64,000 nucleotides of DNA. Source: Brugia malayi (taxonomy: Eukaryota; Nematoda; Chromadorea; Rhabditida; Onchocercidae). The notes beneath the pieces are model-generated. The model was not told the DNA's origin and did not search any database. It saw only the letters and a list, made by a program, of their open reading frames with translations. The position numbers and the translations under genes were made by a program. The stretch covers positions 4,804,221 through 4,868,220 of the forward strand of contig NW_025062479.1 of the NCBI RefSeq assembly GCF_000002995.4. The letters are read 5' to 3'. Shown piece after piece: positions 41,274-54,300 of the stretch. The stretch's first letter is position 1. Each line of letters begins with the position of its first letter.

Positions 41274-44200
41274 TCATTTGAATCCATACAGGTATTCCAT
41301 AAAATTCCTGGAAATGCTTAAAAGACGGAATGAATTGATAGCTGTGAAAAACAAGCAAATGTAGAATACGGAAATATTTTCCATTTGTAAAATTTCTTTG
41401 TAAATTTCCTACTATTAAAAGAATTCAAGAACTTACTGGTCCTCTTCGATATCGATATGATGGCCTTGTTCCAATTCTTTCTGTTTAACGGAATATTTAC
41501 TATCTCGTTGCCGTTCGCAGCAACACATTACTGATGCAGTGAATAATGCAAACATTATTGCACTCACTACTGCGATGAACCAGGCTGCACTTTGCAAGCT
41601 TTCTGCAAATATTAAATGAAACAAAAGTAGTCAGTCTCCTCATTCACTACATTGGACGGTAGCAAAAACCACAAATGTGCATGTAAATAGATCTCTTGAT
41701 ATTACTTCAACTTCATTTAGGACTTTTCGTAGCATCAAAGAGTCAAAAAGTTCTAGTGTCGCAATACTAACCAGCCACTTTTATCTTCGCATATCGACTA
41801 GACTTCCAGGTCGGATTTTGTGTTAGACTTAGTCCTTACATTCAAGCACACTTTTTCTGAACAATTAGAATATGAAGAAACGGCACATATTGGCGCTCTA
41901 GACATTCTCATCAACGTGAAATCTCTTTCCACGGCACGCACATATCATTCAAAATCGAGTGACTCTCGAAATTTATAGAAGTATAAAAGCATCCATACCA
42001 TGAGAAATGTGTGTAATCGTAGCTCGACTTAGGCTTCGCATGGTAATTATTTCGGATGCTCGCTGCCTTTGACCTTCCTTAGCGATACCAATCATTTTAT
42101 ATCGTGTGTCTTCTTCTAGATCGCTTAACCATACTTCAGTTCGAGGCAAACTTATTTGTTCACTTTCTATCCAATTATTGCTGTCTAAATTTTGCTAAAA
42201 TTAAAGAGAAATGAATTCTCCATTCCTACAATAATTACAACAAATACGGAAGTTTCAAATTCACTCAACTTTTTCTTAGATTGAAATCTTACTGGCAATA
42301 GAATAATTGACAAGAAAAATAGGCCCTGGCATAGCCCATTCGGAACCATTCGAAGGCAACCATTGAACTCGAGCCGTTGTAGGCGAAATTGCTTCGACGG
42401 TGAAATTTGGTACATCCGGTTCTGCAAACATGCTTAAGAACTAAGAATAGTGTGGAAAGATCGGTTTCATTTTTTGAAGAAGGAAATAATTGACATGTAC
42501 CAAATATTATATAATGTTCTGGAAGTTCCATAAGCCTTATACGTGAAGTTCAGGATGAACAGAGCAAAATAATGAAAACAATAACAAAAATGTTTTTTTC
42601 CCGTTTGCACGAAGAGTTTATTTTAGTAAATTATCCTAGCAGTCTTTATGCATTCCATTTTTTCCATCACCTAAAATCCCGACATTTTTGCATTACTAAA
42701 ATGAATGATAAAATACCTCGAAGTGGCCAAGTTCGTACTGGGCGAACAACTTTTGGTCCTTCACCACCTTTCGTTTCTGCCCAAACAGAAACCCTATAGC
42801 CAGTGTCTGGCTCACCTTCTTCATTTAAATAATAAAGTTGTCGATTTAGTACAAATGTTTCTTCTTTTACGCCTGTCGAGGAATCTTAAAATTTATTTCA
42901 CTGCTTCTTTAAAAATTGTTGAAGACGTATTACAATTAGTGATAAGAAAGCCTAAATAACTCCCATTGTTCAATACTGGAATTCAAGAGTCGAAAAAATA
43001 TCGTACTTTCAAAAGTAATGAAATAGCCGCGGACGTATCCATTTGGTTGTCGCGGTGGTTCCCATGTAACATACAAGCTTCTTGCTCCAACTGCTCGTAC
43101 TCTCATATTGTGTACCTTGGATGGAACTAAAACATATATAATATTAATTAACAGATTTACTGAGATCACATCAGCGGTCGAGAATCCCATATTTCTTACT
43201 TCCTTCAGGAGTTGTAAATTTGATTATTGATGGAGATTCACTTAGGTATCGACTATTCGCTGTTCTAATACGTGCCGTATAGTTTGTCATAGGCTTTAGA
43301 TCATAAAGAATCGTCTCATTCTTATGTTTTTCAGCTCCAGCATTCATTATAGCAAATGGCTTCTCATTTTCCCAATAGTCAATCTGGAACGAAAAAATAA
43401 AGAAATGTTAAGAGGAGAAAGTTACTGTGACTTGCTCATATCTTGACTATTCGTTGTTCTAATAGTGTTAAAAAAATATGACTTTACCAGATAACCTTTG
43501 AAATGACCACGCACACTGTCTCGATCCACGTGTTTCCATATAAGAAGAACAGCAGTACAATTTATGAATTCAGACACGCTGAAATCAATCGGCGACAACA
43601 GTGGTGCTGCAAAAACATAATGCTTATAATAATGTTCTAAAACCCGAAAATATTCTTTACTTCCGCACTTAAATTCTAGAAAATTTACTGTCTTCTCCTG
43701 AATATCCTTTAACACTCGTTGGTTTCACAACTGCGCGACCAAAACTATTCAGAGATTCAACTTGAATCAAATATTCTCTGAATGTTGGCTGTTCGCGAAT
43801 AACTGTATAATTCTGAAAACTTATAATAAATGTGCGATTCCTTTGCAATCACCTTGACTAAACAAATAATATTCAAAAAACCACTTACGGCTAAAGGATC
43901 TTCAATTCGTATTTCTGTCCAAGCTTCCCCTGGTTTATTAAACTTATAACGGACGATGTACTGTAATCCTGGTCCGTTCCAATCATATTTATCCATAGGC
44001 TTCCATTCGATAATCATATTGTTTGGTTCACTGCCTTCGGCTCGGACATCCTTTGGATTTGTAAATGGATAGTAAGCTTTCGTGGAACACACTATGCCTT
44101 CTTTGAAGCCGGGTTCACTTTCACCACGTGAATTCCGAGCTATTATACGAAATGTATAATTTACCTAAAATACAATTGTTCGTCTATAAATCTACAGTCA

Positions 44201-47200
44201 AGAAATTATTTTTAATTTGTATTTTGCCTCAAAGTAAAAATTTTAAATCCTGACCCACGGTGAAAGTGCAATATCAGCCTGATAAAAATCGGCAGCAGTA
44301 TTTTCTTCCTCCACAACAGTTTGCCACAATCCCTGAAGTTGAAAACATGGCTTTCTTCAGAAAATGAAGAATTCTAGACGGAATTTTATTTCGAACGGAA
44401 CACACTTCTTCAAATTCAGTATGCATTTGAATGAGAAACTGTTTGATTTGGTCACCGTGGTCATCTGGTCGACGCCACCTTAACATCGCTCTTCGCTCGT
44501 TGCAGTTTATTCCTGTTATTATTGGAGCAGCAGGCACATCTGTAAATTTGGATAATTAAACTGAAATGTGAACAAATGTTTGATCTATCCTATCTATAAT
44601 ACAGAAAAAGTTATAAGAAATAAGTAGAATTTTCAAGTATTCAAGAAGGATTTTAAAAATTTTTATTTTTTTACTTTTTCACATACACAGTTTTTTGTTT
44701 TGGCAAGTTTTGCCGTTTTCTTTTCCAGCAAAATAATACTTTCTAAAACAATTTTTTTTTTTGAAAACTTTTCAAAAAAATATACAAAATGAGGGAAGGT
44801 GAAAATAAATCAGCACCAAGCACAGTTAATTCAATTCCTGAAATCTTGACGTCAACATCGGTAAGAACAATACAATCAATGGTTCCTGAATGAAAGCCAC
44901 GAGCATTAACGATTAACAGAGAATTGTTTAATAGCCTGAAATTTTTTAAACTTAATGTATTTCAAATTTTCGTTCTACTCAGAACTCAGTAGGTTGAATA
45001 ATCAAAAATGGAAAATAAAAAACAAAAGTTAATGAGAATAGAAAAGATTATCATGGATCCAGAAATAAACTTTTCCGAAATTATATCAACAAAACACTTC
45101 AAAAACTTGTCAGAAAGAACACACTTGAAGTGGACAGAATCATTAATTGGTATTCCATTATGGGTCCAAGAATATTCAATCGTAAGCCGTGGATCACAAA
45201 CTGCTTCACACACATATTCCACTGACTCATGCGCTTCCAATATTGACTTCTTTGGACTTGGTACACGAATAAAATGTGTTGGATCTAATAAATAAACAGC
45301 AAATAAAGCACTAATTGAAGAGAAAAAAGGAAAAAATGTTTGATCAATGCTTTTTAATAATTAGGCTTAATACTAGTTAGGAAAAACTTTACTGAAAACT
45401 TGTAGTTGATTAACAGCTCGATTGATACCATACTTGTTCGATACATTGCAATAGTAAAGGCCTTCATCAGCCGAATTTACTTGCGATATGCGCAATGTGT
45501 GATTGGGGAAAATCTGGAAAGAAATATGGATTTCAATGACTGCTACTTAATCGTAAGAAAAATTCAAATCATCTGAGCATCAATTAATTTTAAGTAGCAG
45601 TTTCAGGTTATTTGGATATTTATGTCTGCAGGAATACTGTCGGAACTATTATCGCATAAATTATTGTGTACTTTCATGAATGACACAGCACCAGAAGGCG
45701 GAAATATTGAGAGATTTAAAAATTTAAAAGATTATGAAAACTTTTGCATCACTTTCTACAGAAGATATCGCCAAATTTTGTGTTAGAATTAATAATGTAA
45801 GCAGACTAACATTGATTTTTTCGAGAACAACAGCAATGGAATGATCATTAGTGTCTACCCATTTGACCACTGCTTTCGGTGCTGCTTCAACATCGCACGA
45901 CATCTCTACGGTTGATTTACGCACCACATTCCAGATACGGTGACTTGGCATTTTGAAATATGGAGCATAAGCTACAACCAATTCAAATCTGGTTTCAATT
46001 TGGATTTTATAAAATTCTCCTAGGTTATAAATTTTTAAGTTAGGTAGATATTTGTCAAATCAATAAATGAGAATCCCGTCTGTGTTGTTCAGCGCCTTTA
46101 ATTCACAATGGTAGAGTTTAAAATGATAGCTTCACGTCAGTCTTACCCATAATCAGAAAGTATAGAAATTACGCGAAGTATTTTTTATCAAGCAAAAAGA
46201 AAAAATCTTCCATGTTCGAAATATATGGCAGAATGGAATGAGTTGTTTCAGATTTGAATAGGATAAAGTTACGATTTGAAGCAAGCGAATGTCATAACAA
46301 TTCAGTCGTATTACCGCGCACATTCACGAAAGCATTTCCAAAAACGTATCCAAACGGATTCGATGCATTGCACTGATATACGGCTGTATCAACATCATGA
46401 TCCAAGTTTACGATTCGTAATATCTGACCACTATTTAAAATCATACGTCGATCATTGTCTGCCAACTCTATAGCAACTATTACAACTGATGATTAAGTCA
46501 CAAAACTGAAGTCAAATCCAAGTTAAACTAGAAAGAGTGAATAATCTAAAATCGCACAACATTATCAGAATCTGAGATGTGTGGAGCAGTAACAAACAAT
46601 TCGATTGTTATACATCACAATAATTAATACTAAATACTAACCTTCTAGAAAAGATAATTCTTCCACAAATAGTAAAATGCAAGTAAATAAGATTTTTCAC
46701 ACCTTGTAAAATCATTTTAACAGAAACTCGAAGTATTATGTACATTTTTTTTTTTTTTTTTTTTTTTTTTAAGGACTGGTCAATAGTTCCTATGAAATCT
46801 CTTTTCAAAAAATATTGAAGTACATTAAAACATCAAATCAGACCATGTAAAGGTACACCATTGATGAACCACTGAATGATGGGTGTTGGGATGCCCGATA
46901 TTGTGCAATGGATTTCAGCGCTACTTCCTTCCGGTTCGTCAATGTCTTCCGGTGGTTTATCTATCCAAAATGGAGCTGCTGAAATAAATTTCAGATATAA
47001 TCTTAATCCTAGATTTAAATAAAGGTTTAAGAAAAAGGGACACATCTGATCAGTCCAGTTGTTTAATTATTTTATTACAATTTTTTGATTGATGAATAAG
47101 ACTCTTGAAAATCCTTCGATTTGATTGAATTTCAACAATTTTAAGATGCTGATTTAGTATTTTAGGTAATTACCATTGGTAGTAACATGCATCTGATGAA

Positions 47201-49632
47201 ATAGATGCTGTGATCGACATTCATATATCCCCGCATCTTCTGAACGAACATTTTCGATGATCAGAGCTTTACCGTAGTCAGCTTCTTGTGATTTAAAATC
47301 TTTTAAGCGAGCAAGCGGCAAATCATCATTTAATTTACTCCACGTTATGTTCGGTAGTGGCCTGAATTCATTGCAATTTAACAACACTTTGCTGTTTTAT
47401 ACAAATAACAATGATTTAAACGTGCTTGGAGCAAGTTTTATTTAAAAAAAAAAAATGAAATCAGATGACAATGAGCAATAATAAGTTGTAAGAAATTCAC
47501 CTTCCACCGAAGATGCACATCAGTTTGAGTTTGGTTCCTACTTTGACAGATACTTTTTCTGGACTAAACCACAGCTTATGTATAGCCGTTCCATTGTTTT
47601 CTACAAAATGACTTTTTGTGTTCAAAAATATATCTAGATAGATGAAAATTTAAATATTTGAAACTACCAACTTAAAATATGCAAATCAGAAATACTTTTA
47701 GCAGGATTGACAATAAGTTGGAATTCGTTGCCTGCACGATATTCCCCACGCAGTACAGGAGAAGTCACTGCGCATTGGTAAATTAAATTTTGCCGCCCGT
47801 CATGTTTTTTAACCGCTGTGAAATGAAGGGTACCTACAAAAATGGTGACACAAATTAAAAATCAAAAAAAAAAAAAAGAAAAGCACTAAGTATTGAAAGA
47901 AAAAAGTCTTCAACAAAAAAAAAAGAGGTAACAACTTTGATTGTAATTTTAGAAAGTGAAAATGAAGTTATAAACAAACCTTCGGTATCGACAGCAATAT
48001 GTTTGTATCGAATAGTTTCGATCATATTTGTTCGTTGTGTATCGCGATAAAGCCAAAAAACAGATGGTTTTGGCACCCCATACGGAATATCACATCGAAT
48101 ACTTAAGCTTTGTCCTTCGTCTACTATCAATCGACGCACACCTCGGGGCACAAAATGATCAAGAACTAAATTTGTTGGAGTTTTGAATATATGAACGTTT
48201 AAAAATTCAGAAAGAAATTTTGATCGGAAAGCTATAAATTATATCTTTTTTAAATCATCCAAAGCACAAAAATTATGCACACTATTATGAAAACACTAAG
48301 TCTTATAAAAATAATTTACAGAAACGAAATATCAGAAAATTGTACTCTCCGATTATTTAAATCATCTCTAATGTACCTCCAAGCAGTTACCTCCAATTTG
48401 CACGTGAAATTTATTGGAAACAGCAATCCCAAAAATATTGGAGGCGTGACACTGATAATAACCTTGATCTCCATCTCGAGCGTCATTGATTATTATGGTA
48501 CCGCTTTGGAATTGTTTTTCCCACGCAATCCTATCACCATCAACTTTTAGTTTTTCTCCATCCTTAAACCACTCATATCTGGAAAAGCAATAAATTAAAA
48601 AATTACGAATTTGGGAATGATCAGCAAGCAATACCCTTATTTTTATTGAATCCAAAATTTCATCATAAATGACCAAAATCACTTTAGATTTTAAATAAAA
48701 AATTTTTGATATACGACTGAAAACTATGTGAAGCCACTTCCTTTTAAATTGCTTATTCCGACGGATTAATTTTATTAGATACAATGGAACTGTTAAGTTT
48801 TCTGTTATTTCATGGATTTGAGATGAAATTATTGTTGTGAAGAACTGTTTTTCCCTCATATTAGGGAATCGTTTAAAACATCAAATACGACTAATTTCAT
48901 ATATATCATTTATAGCCATTTCAGGTCCAATTTGGAAAAAAATAAAGTAAGCCAAGTTTTAAGAAGCCATTAATGAGCATTATCTAGGAAATTTCTTCAA
49001 AAACAAAGGAATAATTCTTCGAGTTAAAGAATCAGAAACTTTGGAATTTTCAAGATTTTATGAAGGTTTTATACTAAAGGAAACTTTAAACTGACGTTTC
49101 TGGATTACCAGTGGCATAGCACGGAAGAATAAATTTACCACGTGCGATACCGGTCGAATTCACTTGAAACCATACTTCTCCACCATTTTCTGGATCTAGT
49201 TTTGGTGGACCTAAAATTTATTCAGCTTAAAAGAAGACGTGAACATAAATGACAGCTAACCATTAGCTTTGATTATCAGAGGTTCAACATCTTAAGTATT
49301 AATATAACATTATAAAACTAAACTTATGCTGTGTCTATGCATAATTACTAATATATATTCTATATAATTCTAAAATTCTATATATATATTCATCCAAAAA
49401 ATGATCACACATATTTCTCCTATAAAAGATCAAAACTATCGCTCATCATTTCAAATTCCGAAAGACCAGTTTACACTTATATTAATCTAAGCTCTTAATC
49501 ATTTTACTTATTGCTACAAAGTAAAATATTCTTTTGCTGTATTATTGTAATTTGAAAAATGAACAAACCGAGTGTACGGCTGAAAGCAATAAATTGAAAA
49601 AGCGAACACCAAAGAATAGATAGCGTAATCAT
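41274..49632 (-). CDS. L1CAM-family neural cell adhesion receptor (LAD-2/SAX-7 type), 6 Ig + 5 FN3 + TM
   Basis: Single-pass adhesion receptor for axon guidance and maintenance. Minus-strand exons: 49632-49569, 49210-49096, 48578-48391, 48165-47980, 47833-47672, 47600-47501, 47361-47174, 46978-46844, 46467-46315, 45971-45811, 45513-45393, 45284-45125, 44935-44817, 44539-44406, 44332-44255, 44164-43889, 43812-43689, 43606-43488, 43383-43200, 43126-43007, 42884-42717, 42421-42293, 42184-41999, 41602-41437, plus a doubtful last exon 41307-41274. Phases match throughout. Domains: signal peptide (about 1-20); Ig1-6 at about 23-122, 123-238, 239-334, 335-430, 431-524, 525-617 (YYQCHAS, IYECRS, VYQCNAS, LYYCNVS around the second cysteines); FN3 1-5 at about 618-1123; TM from about 1128; then KYSVKQKELEQG, the membrane-proximal motif of L1 tails. 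With the last exon chosen the protein is 1189 aa. A rival last exon 41341-41242 also fits in phase. No FIGQY ankyrin motif was found, which favours LAD-2 over SAX-7. Confidence 0.92.
46745..46770. repeat. 26-nt poly-T run in an intron of the L1-family gene
   Basis: Uninterrupted T tract between the exon at 46978-46844 and the exon at 46467-46315. On the transcribed (minus) strand it is poly-A. Confidence 0.9.
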
Positions 49633-49750
49633 GCCGGTCACTGATATTGTCGCTACACAACTGTTTAAAAACAGGATAGAGCGACCAAAAAGATAAAATT
49701 TGATTGCAAATTTAGAGTACAAGTATTTAAAAATTAATTTTAAATCGATT

Positions 49751-50153
49751 TTCTAACTTGAAAGCTGCAATTAAGTATTCCGGTAAAAAAATTTTTGTCC
49801 CAACAAAATTTATTGCCGGCTATTTAGTTTAAAAAAAGTTTTACTAAACTGTTTTCATGTAATCCTCAAATGTGAAGATCCAAAACTTTTCCAAACCGTA
49901 AGTCATCCTTCTTAATGGGATTTTCTTAAATGCCAATTTCGTTGTAACATTTGCGGACGTAACCAGTAATTCCTAAGGTTTAAATTTAAAATTCCTAACT
50001 TTGAAAGTTTTCAAAATTAAAGCATATTTTCTAGTCTGGACATCAATGTGTCTTTTCATTCCCCAAATTCAGTTATCTTTTTCCTAATTTAAAAATTTTT
50101 TTCACCAAGTTTTTAGCTTGAAAATTGTAATTAAGTATTCCGGTAAAAAAATG
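49751..50153. repeat. Dispersed direct repeat pair, 360 bp apart
   Basis: An exact 24-nt match centred on ATTAAGTATTCCGG occurs at 49769-49792 and 50129-50152. Similarity continues leftwards imperfectly (ACTTGAAAGCTG versus GCTTGAAAATTG) for about 18 more bases. Confidence 0.85.
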
Positions 50154-51163
50154 CTTGCTGTTGCCTTTCACTAAAAAGCAGAACAGATGTTTTTAATATT
50201 TTTTTTTTTTTTGAATTAAGCAAGAAATTTTAAGACGGAACAACAAACAAGACAAAGTCTCAACAAGGAAAAGACTAGATTTATCGTTTCATGGGAAATT
50301 CGCTGCCTTTCATTGTAGATCCATCGGTGGTTATAAACTGAACGCCTAAATCACTCTTAATTGACTAATTCTTTGAAATAAGCAAAGTCTCTAGCTTAGA
50401 ATATCAACTATGGGTTTTTTTTTCTCTTTCTAAAAAAAAGAAAAACCAATTTCTCCTCCTAAAGGTGCGTTTTTGCAGGGAGTAACATAAACGAATATTT
50501 TTCAGTTCGAGATTCAGTTTTACTTCCAGTTTTCATACTTCCAAAACAAATAAAGTAAAATTTTTATTTGTTAAATGAACACAACATTCGTACTCATTTC
50601 TCAACTGTTTCATTCCTATAAAAATTGAGAAATATTCTTCAGATTTTGCTCCAGAATGCATAACTCATTTCAAAGGCTCCAGATAAAACTATTTTTAAGG
50701 AAAAAATTTTTGCTGTATATATAATAAGTGATGGTCTGCATATAAATTTCATGAGCAGGTCGTTCTAGTTGAATTCTTCTGAAAATTATGAATATTGAGA
50801 TCGTTCAAAATTTTGATATGAGTGGTAATAGAAGTTCTCAGCTTCTTTTAAGGTATGAAATGTATATAAGTCATCCATTTTTTTAACACCATAGAAGACC
50901 GTCCAACTGATTCAAGTTAAAATGAAATCCAAAGGTAGCGATCCAAAGGCAGCGACTTCTAAGAAATAAATGCCTGATTTCATTTACATTCGATTGACTC
51001 CTAATTAACCTTACAAATTAGAAAAAAAAAAATGTTCTTCATGAGATAAAATAATATATGTCCGTTTCCTATTTGCTACCTATTTTAAAAGTTTTATACA
51101 ATCTAATTTATCTTAGAAATTCACTTTAAAAACTATTAACTAAAAAGCTACTAAAGCAGCAGC

Positions 51164-51300
51164 AATAAATAAATAACAATAATTGGTAATAATAATAATA
51201 AAAATAATAATAATTGGTATTAATGATAATAATAATTGATAATAATAATAATAATTGGTAATAATACATAAATACAAATAGATAAATAATAAATTTATTA
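51164..51300. repeat. AAT-rich compound microsatellite
   Basis: Runs of AAT/TAA are punctuated by AATTGGTA at 51181, 51212 and 51253 and by AATTGATA at 51234, giving a higher-order period of roughly 20-40 bp. Confidence 0.8.
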
Positions 51301-54300
51301 AACAAACATTGGAATAGAAGAAATCAATCCAAAACTTGTTTTTTTGTTTTCTGCTGAGCAACGAATCAGAGAGTCAGAAGAAATGTGGAATATTGGGAAT
51401 TAATTGCAAGTGAGAGTTAAGGCATGGCCAGTATTCGATTGAAGTTTGTGAGGCAAAACAAAGCGTTAGCAATGCACAAATTCAGATTGTTGAAAACTTA
51501 GGAAAGAAAGGAGAAGTTATTTTCAGGCTGTAATATTAGAAAACGAGGCCTTCGCTCATGCACTTACATCATCGTCAGACAATACTTATTGTTCTGGTTT
51601 AAGACTAACGATGCTAACAAGTAAGTCGTTCACTGAAATGTTCATTTTTTTCGGATAAGTTTTAATTTTAAAAATGCATCGTAAACAGAAACAGTATGTG
51701 ACGATTGCTTTTTTCTTAATTAAGACATGGAACTGATTCCTGCTTGAAATATAGCATGGCCTTGATTTGAATTTGCAGTACATAAAATTTCCTATTTAAT
51801 AAGAGAAGGCCGGTTGATTTTTCAATATGGTAATGTTGAAAGTAAATATAATTATCATTAATTTAATTGGAAATAATTTGCTTTGTAGGAATGCACTGAG
51901 ATCAAATAGGAACGAATTTCATCAGTGATGAAACTTTCTGTAGTTCAATAGAGATATTATGATATAATGATAAGTAGACTGAAATTTAAGTGGAGTGGAT
52001 AAAGTTCAGATTGTTGAAATAAAAAGAAATTATTCACAGACTTGATTAGTTCTATGATCAGACAAAACGAGATTTTTTTTTAACGTCGAGTTTACAGAAC
52101 TAGAAATTTGCTTCTAAGGAACTGCATGAAGAAAAACATTTTCTGACTGACGCTGTTTCAGCTTTAAATGATCATTTAGATTACTATTCATAAGTTATTC
52201 AACTATATTGGCGACGTGAGTTACATTAAGCTAAAAAGCAGAATTACAGATAATTTCCTTCACGACAAAGCAAGTTGAAAGATTTTACATTAAACAATGG
52301 GTTAAGAGTGAAATGTCAAGTAGTTACAAGTCATTCCATAGCTATAATTCAAATAGCTAATGGGCCTAAAGAAAGCAGAATGGATTGTTCCCCTTTCTTG
52401 ATGACAAAATTTGGAAACCACTGAATTTCTTGAGTCACCAGGTAAAGCCGATATTAATTTCAGAAAAAAGATGAGGAATTGCGAAATATTTAAATTTATT
52501 TGGCAGTTGATATCAGCCTTCTAAAAATTAACGGAAATAGTACCATTTTGCATTTTGGAAACAGGTTAAAAATTAAAAAACGAGCAGCAAAGATTATAAT
52601 GGTGCAGCTAATGAAAAGCTTGCTTAAATAACTGGAGATTAAACCAGATTTACTTGTTGAAAAGATGTAGAAAGCGACAAAATTTGACGCATCTGCTGGG
52701 AAGCAATATGATGACGTGTGGTTTGGATTACTAGCTAAAGAATTATGGAGAAACTCAGTGCTTCCTTATGTTAGCTTACCAGAAGCAAATTTCAACAAAT
52801 AAGATTTAACAAAGAGGCGGAGAGGACCGGCAACATAATGTTAGGCTCTGGAACAGCATGGCTAAATCTCAGTAAATGATGTTGCCAATATATTTTGCTT
52901 TACTAAAAGCCTATCGTTTTTGATCTGATTGAAAGCAAGAATTAGTACAATGAGTAATAAAAAATACTGAAATGCTATTTATTATAATTGGTAACTGAGG
53001 ACCGGCGTGATTTGTGTTTTTTGAAATGTCTTTTCCTTACATATCTATGGTCTCCTTTGAATTATATTTCATTGTTAAGCTGACAGTAGCATGTTTTGTC
53101 AAGCTAAATCTGTTCTGACCTCAAATCCTCAGTTTTCCTAGCTGAAATGTGATAAACCTATTTCAAAATACAAATAAAAATTTATGTGAAATCTATAGTG
53201 GTATCAGAAATTGGTGGAATTGTCACTGCTTTCCTCTCAGTTATGCTAATGACTTGAAAATTAAGGTATTTACACTCTGGTAAGTTAAAAAATTATAGTC
53301 AAAATGAGAATATACATTCAAATCAACATCAAACAAACAAAACTATAAGGAGTAAGTTTACAAAGAGCATAAATTAGAGATGAAGAGACTACATTACTGG
53401 AAGAAGAGAGAAGATGAAAGGTACAAAGGAATTTAGAGTTTCAAAATTAGGATATGTTGAGAAAAAACTGACGACCATCAGCATGAAACTAAATTTACCC
53501 ACTGATATATAAATCCTATAGTATAACGAAGTAATAGGGCCCTCTTCTTTTCTTTTCTTTCTAGTTAAAAAAAGAAGTTTCAATTGTTGTCCACAAATTT
53601 CTTTCTATGACTGTACGCAAAGCCATTTTAATACATTTCTTTTTTTTTTTTTGGTAAACCGAATTATCAGGAAAATCCCAAAGATTTTATATAAGTGAAC
53701 TGAATAAAATCGGTAAAGATTAGCTTCTTCCTTATACAAAACTTGATATGAAGTCCATCTTTTCAATTGTTTCAGTCTTATTTACTTGTTAAGTGATAGC
53801 GTCCGATGTTGTTTTGAGTCTTTCGCTGAACTTCCAACTCCTTGTTGAATAACTAACTGCTCAATTCTTTCGTTGATGTCTTGCATTCCGTGAATCTCTC
53901 TATTTTATCATTCTCTTATTCTGTGAAAACCTTTATGAAATAATAATAATAAGCCTTATTGTCTCCTTGAATTTTTTTCTAATGTTTCTCTAATTTTCTT
54001 CAACATAAAAATAAGTATTGAAAAGTAGACTGCCGTGTCACGTAATATAAAATAAAGGAATGTGTTGCGATTTAAAATTTCACAATATAGCATTTAAAAA
54101 GTAGCAAAAAATCTTAATGATCAGCATTGTATATAGTGACAGATAGATGATAATATATGTAATCAAGCTCTATTCTACAATTGAATGCACGCGGGTATAT
54201 CACAAAACCATAATAAGCTATTGAATTTCAGCGCTTTTAAACCAGTGAAGAAATATTTACATAAATTGCAGAGTATACGTCATCATTTTTCGAAAATATG

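Noticed and set aside
45008..45295. 95-codon plus-strand frame
   Set aside because: Antisense to the sixth Ig exon of the L1-family gene; no splice sites or motif.
48368..48859. 163-codon uninterrupted minus-strand frame
   Set aside because: Only the lower part (48578-48391) is an Ig exon. The upstream part precedes a TTTTCCAG acceptor and reads as intron.
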